From NCBI RefSeq assembly GCF_022605725.1, contig NC_065563.1, forward strand, positions 13,790,518 through 13,854,517: 64,000 bases of DNA. The letters are read 5' to 3'. A program made the position numbers and the translations under genes. The notes beneath the pieces were generated by a model. The model had not been told where the DNA came from, did no database searches, and saw only the letters and a list, made by a program, of their open reading frames with translations. This document shows, in pieces, positions 61,299-64,000 of the stretch. Position 1 is the first letter of the stretch, and each line of letters begins with the position of its first letter. Source of the DNA: Anthonomus grandis grandis. Its lineage: Eukaryota; Arthropoda; Insecta; Coleoptera; Curculionidae.

Positions 61299-63231
61299 TT
61301 CAGAGGATGCTCTTAGATTTGGCCCCCCAGCGACTATATGCGACGTTGGACTCCGTTTTTCTTTTAAACTACTCTCACTAGTGTTGTAAAGAAAAAAAAA
61401 TACAAGTTTGTTTGTTTATTTATTTATCTGTGTAAGTAAACTGCGGTGAGACTCTCTAGTTGCTTATAATCCCAGCATACATTTAAAAACAAACTCTGCA
61501 AACTCAAATCATATGACAAATGATGTTCTATCAATCAATGTCAACAACGTCATTTCTGTCAGCTTCCTGTCAATTTTGCGAAGCAAGATGGCCGGCATAC
61601 GATTCTCACCATACAAGCTTCTTACATGTGTCAGCAAGGCCGTTGTTCGCCATGACGTGGGTACGGTATCACTCAAGGTGTCACTGATAAAACAACCCTC
61701 GGAAAAGTGGCAACGGCGCTAAATAAATTCCAAATCTTTTTATATGGAAAATGAAGCCGCTATATGCAATCACTTACCTTGGCTTCGGTATGCACATAAT
61801 ATACAAAGTTTAAACTATAAAAATATATCGGCCGGTTTAAGTAAATTTCCATGTTGGAACGCTGGTTTCGGTTTCGATCCTGAAACGAGTTCGAAGACAA
61901 ATTAATAAATTTATTATAGGAATAACGTCGGGGTTGAAGGAGAGACCACGTTTTACACGACCAATTAAAGTCGCTGTCGTTTTACGTATAGATAAAACGG
62001 ATCCAGTCACTTTTAATTAGAGACATCGGAGGCTTGTTTTTTTTTTACATCATCATACAAATTATCCATATCGAGACGCATGGTTGCATAACGACTCCAA
62101 ACATTTAAAGCAGGTGGTTCTAATTTAGGCGAAACAAACGAACGCCATACACAGCATCAAAAAAAAAATCCGCAGCCAATTTATTTATCAAATAAATTCG
62201 CTTTTTGCGCTTAATTTGGCAAAACGAATGCGGTCTACCGTAATGGACGTGTCTAATGCCGATGAAAATCAAACAACACAGGCAGATCACCCAGCCACTG
62301 TTGTCTAGTCTATATAACAATTTCAGTGCAGTACAATGGATTTAAAATTTATGGTGCCTTAAGCACGCGGTAGTAGAAGAATGCATTTAACCCATTTCTA
62401 AACATCACTGGTATCTATATCTATTTAGTTAGTCTAACGTCTGCTTTCTCCCATTAATCATTGCTCAACAAAATATTATGACTAATGAACGTCTCCTGTT
62501 TATCTTTGCTAATAATCAGTTTCGAAAGATGCATACGATGATTCTATTACTGCCTTATGCAACTAAACGTAACGGGTTCCTTTTTTTCAATTACTGTATA
62601 CACGACTCTGTTGATCGTGCCACTTAGATCTGTGTTCGAAGATTCCTAATGATTATTATATTGTACAGGAAACACAGGAATTTGACACGGTTTTCTTGTA
62701 CAAATGGATGCAAACCGTTTGGGTTATCTGACTTATTTTTTATGTTACCTGCAAAATGAGTCTAAAAGGAGCATTCAAGATTTCTTCTTCTCTCTTGTGT
62801 AATAAGAATAAAGAAATATTTATTAAACGCCACGCTTATTCTCATCCCACTCTAATTTGTTTTCACTGCTGAAGCAATTTTATTATAAATCACGGTTCCG
62901 TAGGTGGCCCACGCTTGTCTCGCTCCCAATTTACACCCCGTTACTGTTTATTGTTTAAAATCCTAAAGTGGTTTCCTACCATGTCCTAAGTAAATAACGT
63001 GACGATTATTAATCGTTCTATGACCCTAACCGAGACCATCATCGTTTTTCTGCACATGAGGTAAACGTGAAATCAGAACCGACTGAGTCGCGGCTCTTCA
63101 TATTAACAACAACATTTCGTCCGTTCTATGATAATGGGGACGTTCACTTTGCCATTTCGGAGAGTTTTTGCAAACATTTGTTGTTTTTGTCACTTGGTTT
63201 AATCCCCAATCAACAAACATTATCAAAATAA
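61299..63231. other. Intron 3' part; possible LINE 5'UTR, then unassigned sequence
   Basis: 61299-61740 may be the 5' leader of the LINE whose ORF1 begins at 61298, since the composition is similar and GC-richer than what follows; this is inference. From 61741 the sequence is AT-rich with no recognised coding, RNA or transposon features. The short open frames at 61513-61722 and 62120-62320 have no family resemblance. Confidence 0.4.
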
Positions 63232-63260
63232 ATGTATAATAAATATTTCTTTTGTTTCAG

Positions 63261-63849
63261 GCATCTATTGACCTCAGTCCTTCTACTCACTATTGTGTTA
63301 CCGCTTCTGGAAGCGAGGCCGCAATCCAAAAACCATGACATGCTCACCAAACTCGGGCTGCAGAAGATCCGTAGCCCGAACACCCACCACAGGAAACGTC
63401 TCGCTGTGGAATCCAGACACCACAGCAGATCGGACGACTCGCACATGTTCATCATCAAACTCCCGCCGAATCCTCACTATTACGCCTTAAACAAGCCGAA
63501 TTCTGTTTTACCGGAAGCGGAAAAGGTCCCCGTGGGATTCAAGAGTAACGGTAAACCTGGAAAAATTTACCACTGGAACATTCCGGTGTTGAAGAAGATG
63601 GTGGAGAGCAAACAAAAGAGTCGCACCAACGACGTGGATAACGATCTGTTGGACCATCCGGAGAACTGGAACGAGGTGCTAGAAAAGCCGATGCGCTCGA
63701 ACAAGAAACCGCTGAAGCCGTCTTATTACGTACCGCTCAAGCCGAAAAAATCGAATTTCATGAAGTATTTTCCCGGGAACGGTAAACCGCATTCGCTTTA
63801 TATTATCGAGAAAAACAAACGGGCCCATTATCACAGACTGCTACCTTAA
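63261..63849 (+). CDS. Exon 2 of an unrecognised secreted, cysteine-free basic protein (202 aa with exon 1)
   Basis: The exon follows TTTCTTTTGTTTCAG and runs to TAA at 63847-63849. An in-frame ATG at 63232 reads through the polypyrimidine tract and is rejected as the start. Joined to exon 1 the protein has a signal peptide (n-region MKMRWPR, core LLTSVLLLTIVLPLL, likely cleavage near EA-RPQ at residues 24-27). The mature part of about 177 residues is rich in Lys, His, Pro and Tyr and has no cysteine or second membrane segment. A basic RKR (residues 51-53) and a KNKR near the C-terminus could be proprotein-convertase sites. A short motif appears twice: NGKPGKIYHWNI (103-114) and NGKPHSLYII (180-189); HMFII (68-72) echoes HSLYII. 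No family is recognised; an extracellular matrix or peptide-precursor role is speculation. Confidence 0.8.
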
Positions 63850-63991
63850 AGTGTATCATAATCTTTTTAAATTATTATAGAGACACTCACTCGTCAGTGC
63901 AATGATGTAATTTTAGACTGATACTTATTTTATATCTTTATATTTAATATTATTGATGTACGTACTTTTATAAGCCAATAATTGTTTTCAT

Positions 63992-63997
63992 ATTAAA
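63992..63997 (+). terminator. Candidate polyadenylation signal ATTAAA
   Basis: ATTAAA, the commonest variant of AATAAA, occurs 143 bp after the stop codon of exon 2. No AATAAA is seen between the stop and the window end. The cleavage site would lie beyond the window, so the 3'UTR end is not confirmed. Confidence 0.35.
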
Positions 63998-64000
63998 TAT

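Larger units (their letters stand above)
44171..63260 (+). other. Inferred 19.1-kb intron 1 of the secreted-protein gene
   Basis: The intron runs from GTTAGT (44171) to TTTCTTTTGTTTCAG (ending 63260), with a pyrimidine-rich tract at the acceptor. It accounts for the whole transposon-rich tract in the right third of the window. No other convincing host gene lies within it on either strand: every recognised coding similarity there belongs to a transposable element. Confidence 0.6.

Noticed and set aside
63232..63260. ATG at 63232 as the start of the 3' gene (MYNKYFFCFR...)
   Set aside because: These codons are the intron's 3' end including the pyrimidine tract and CAG acceptor. The signal peptide n-region is better supplied by exon 1 at 44151.

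Overview
The window looks like an insect nuclear chromosome. The basis is one large satellite array, decayed animal transposons (mariner, PIF/Harbinger, Penelope-like, several LINEs) and one split gene for a secreted protein with insect-style start context and GT-AG splice sites. A beetle is possible, since long satellite monomers are common there, but the order cannot be fixed from the sequence.

Region 1 (1-41737) is a head-to-tail satellite with a 366-bp monomer. It holds 114 monomers: 114 x 366 plus a net 13 bp from five small indels I located (+1, -1, +1, +6, +6) gives the end at 41737 exactly. The array continues off the left edge of the window. Monomers are nearly identical and differ at a limited set of recurring diagnostic sites. 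These sites reveal a trimeric higher-order repeat (about 1098 bp) around 19.0-24.5 kb, dispersed copies of marked two-monomer blocks in the right half, and a different variant repertoire in the left third. Each monomer has an inverted pair of about 26-bp arms, a cTTCTAGAAg dyad, phased A/T tracts and a GGGTATACCC palindrome. The short open frames in the array are by-products of the repeat, not genes.

Region 2 (41738-44150) is a sharp satellite edge followed by AT-rich sequence and a GA/CG-rich promoter-like stretch with a TATAAA.

Region 3 (44151-63849) is best read as one plus-strand gene. Exon 1 carries the ATG at 44151 and a CAG|GTTAGT donor at 44170/44171. A 19,090-bp intron follows, and exon 2 starts after a TTTGTTTCAG acceptor at 63261 and runs to a TAA at 63847-63849. 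The split codon AG|G joins in frame and creates a complete signal peptide. The product is a 202-residue, cysteine-free, basic secreted protein that I do not recognise.

The intron holds transposon remains, in order: a LINE reverse transcriptase tail (minus), a Penelope-like GIY-YIG end (minus), a mariner with perfect 31-bp ITRs but a dead transposase (minus), a 317-bp PIF/Harbinger MITE inside a possible older element with TACAGGGT termini, another LINE RT fragment, three remnants of an RSPD..DFFLW-type IS630/Tc1-mariner transposase, two more LINE RT fragments, a second mariner remnant, and a LINE ORF1 with coiled coil (minus). Transposon-poor stretches (about 49.7-50.9, 52.7-54.1, 57.1-58.6 and 61.7-63.2 kb) are intronic sequence in which I recognise nothing specific.
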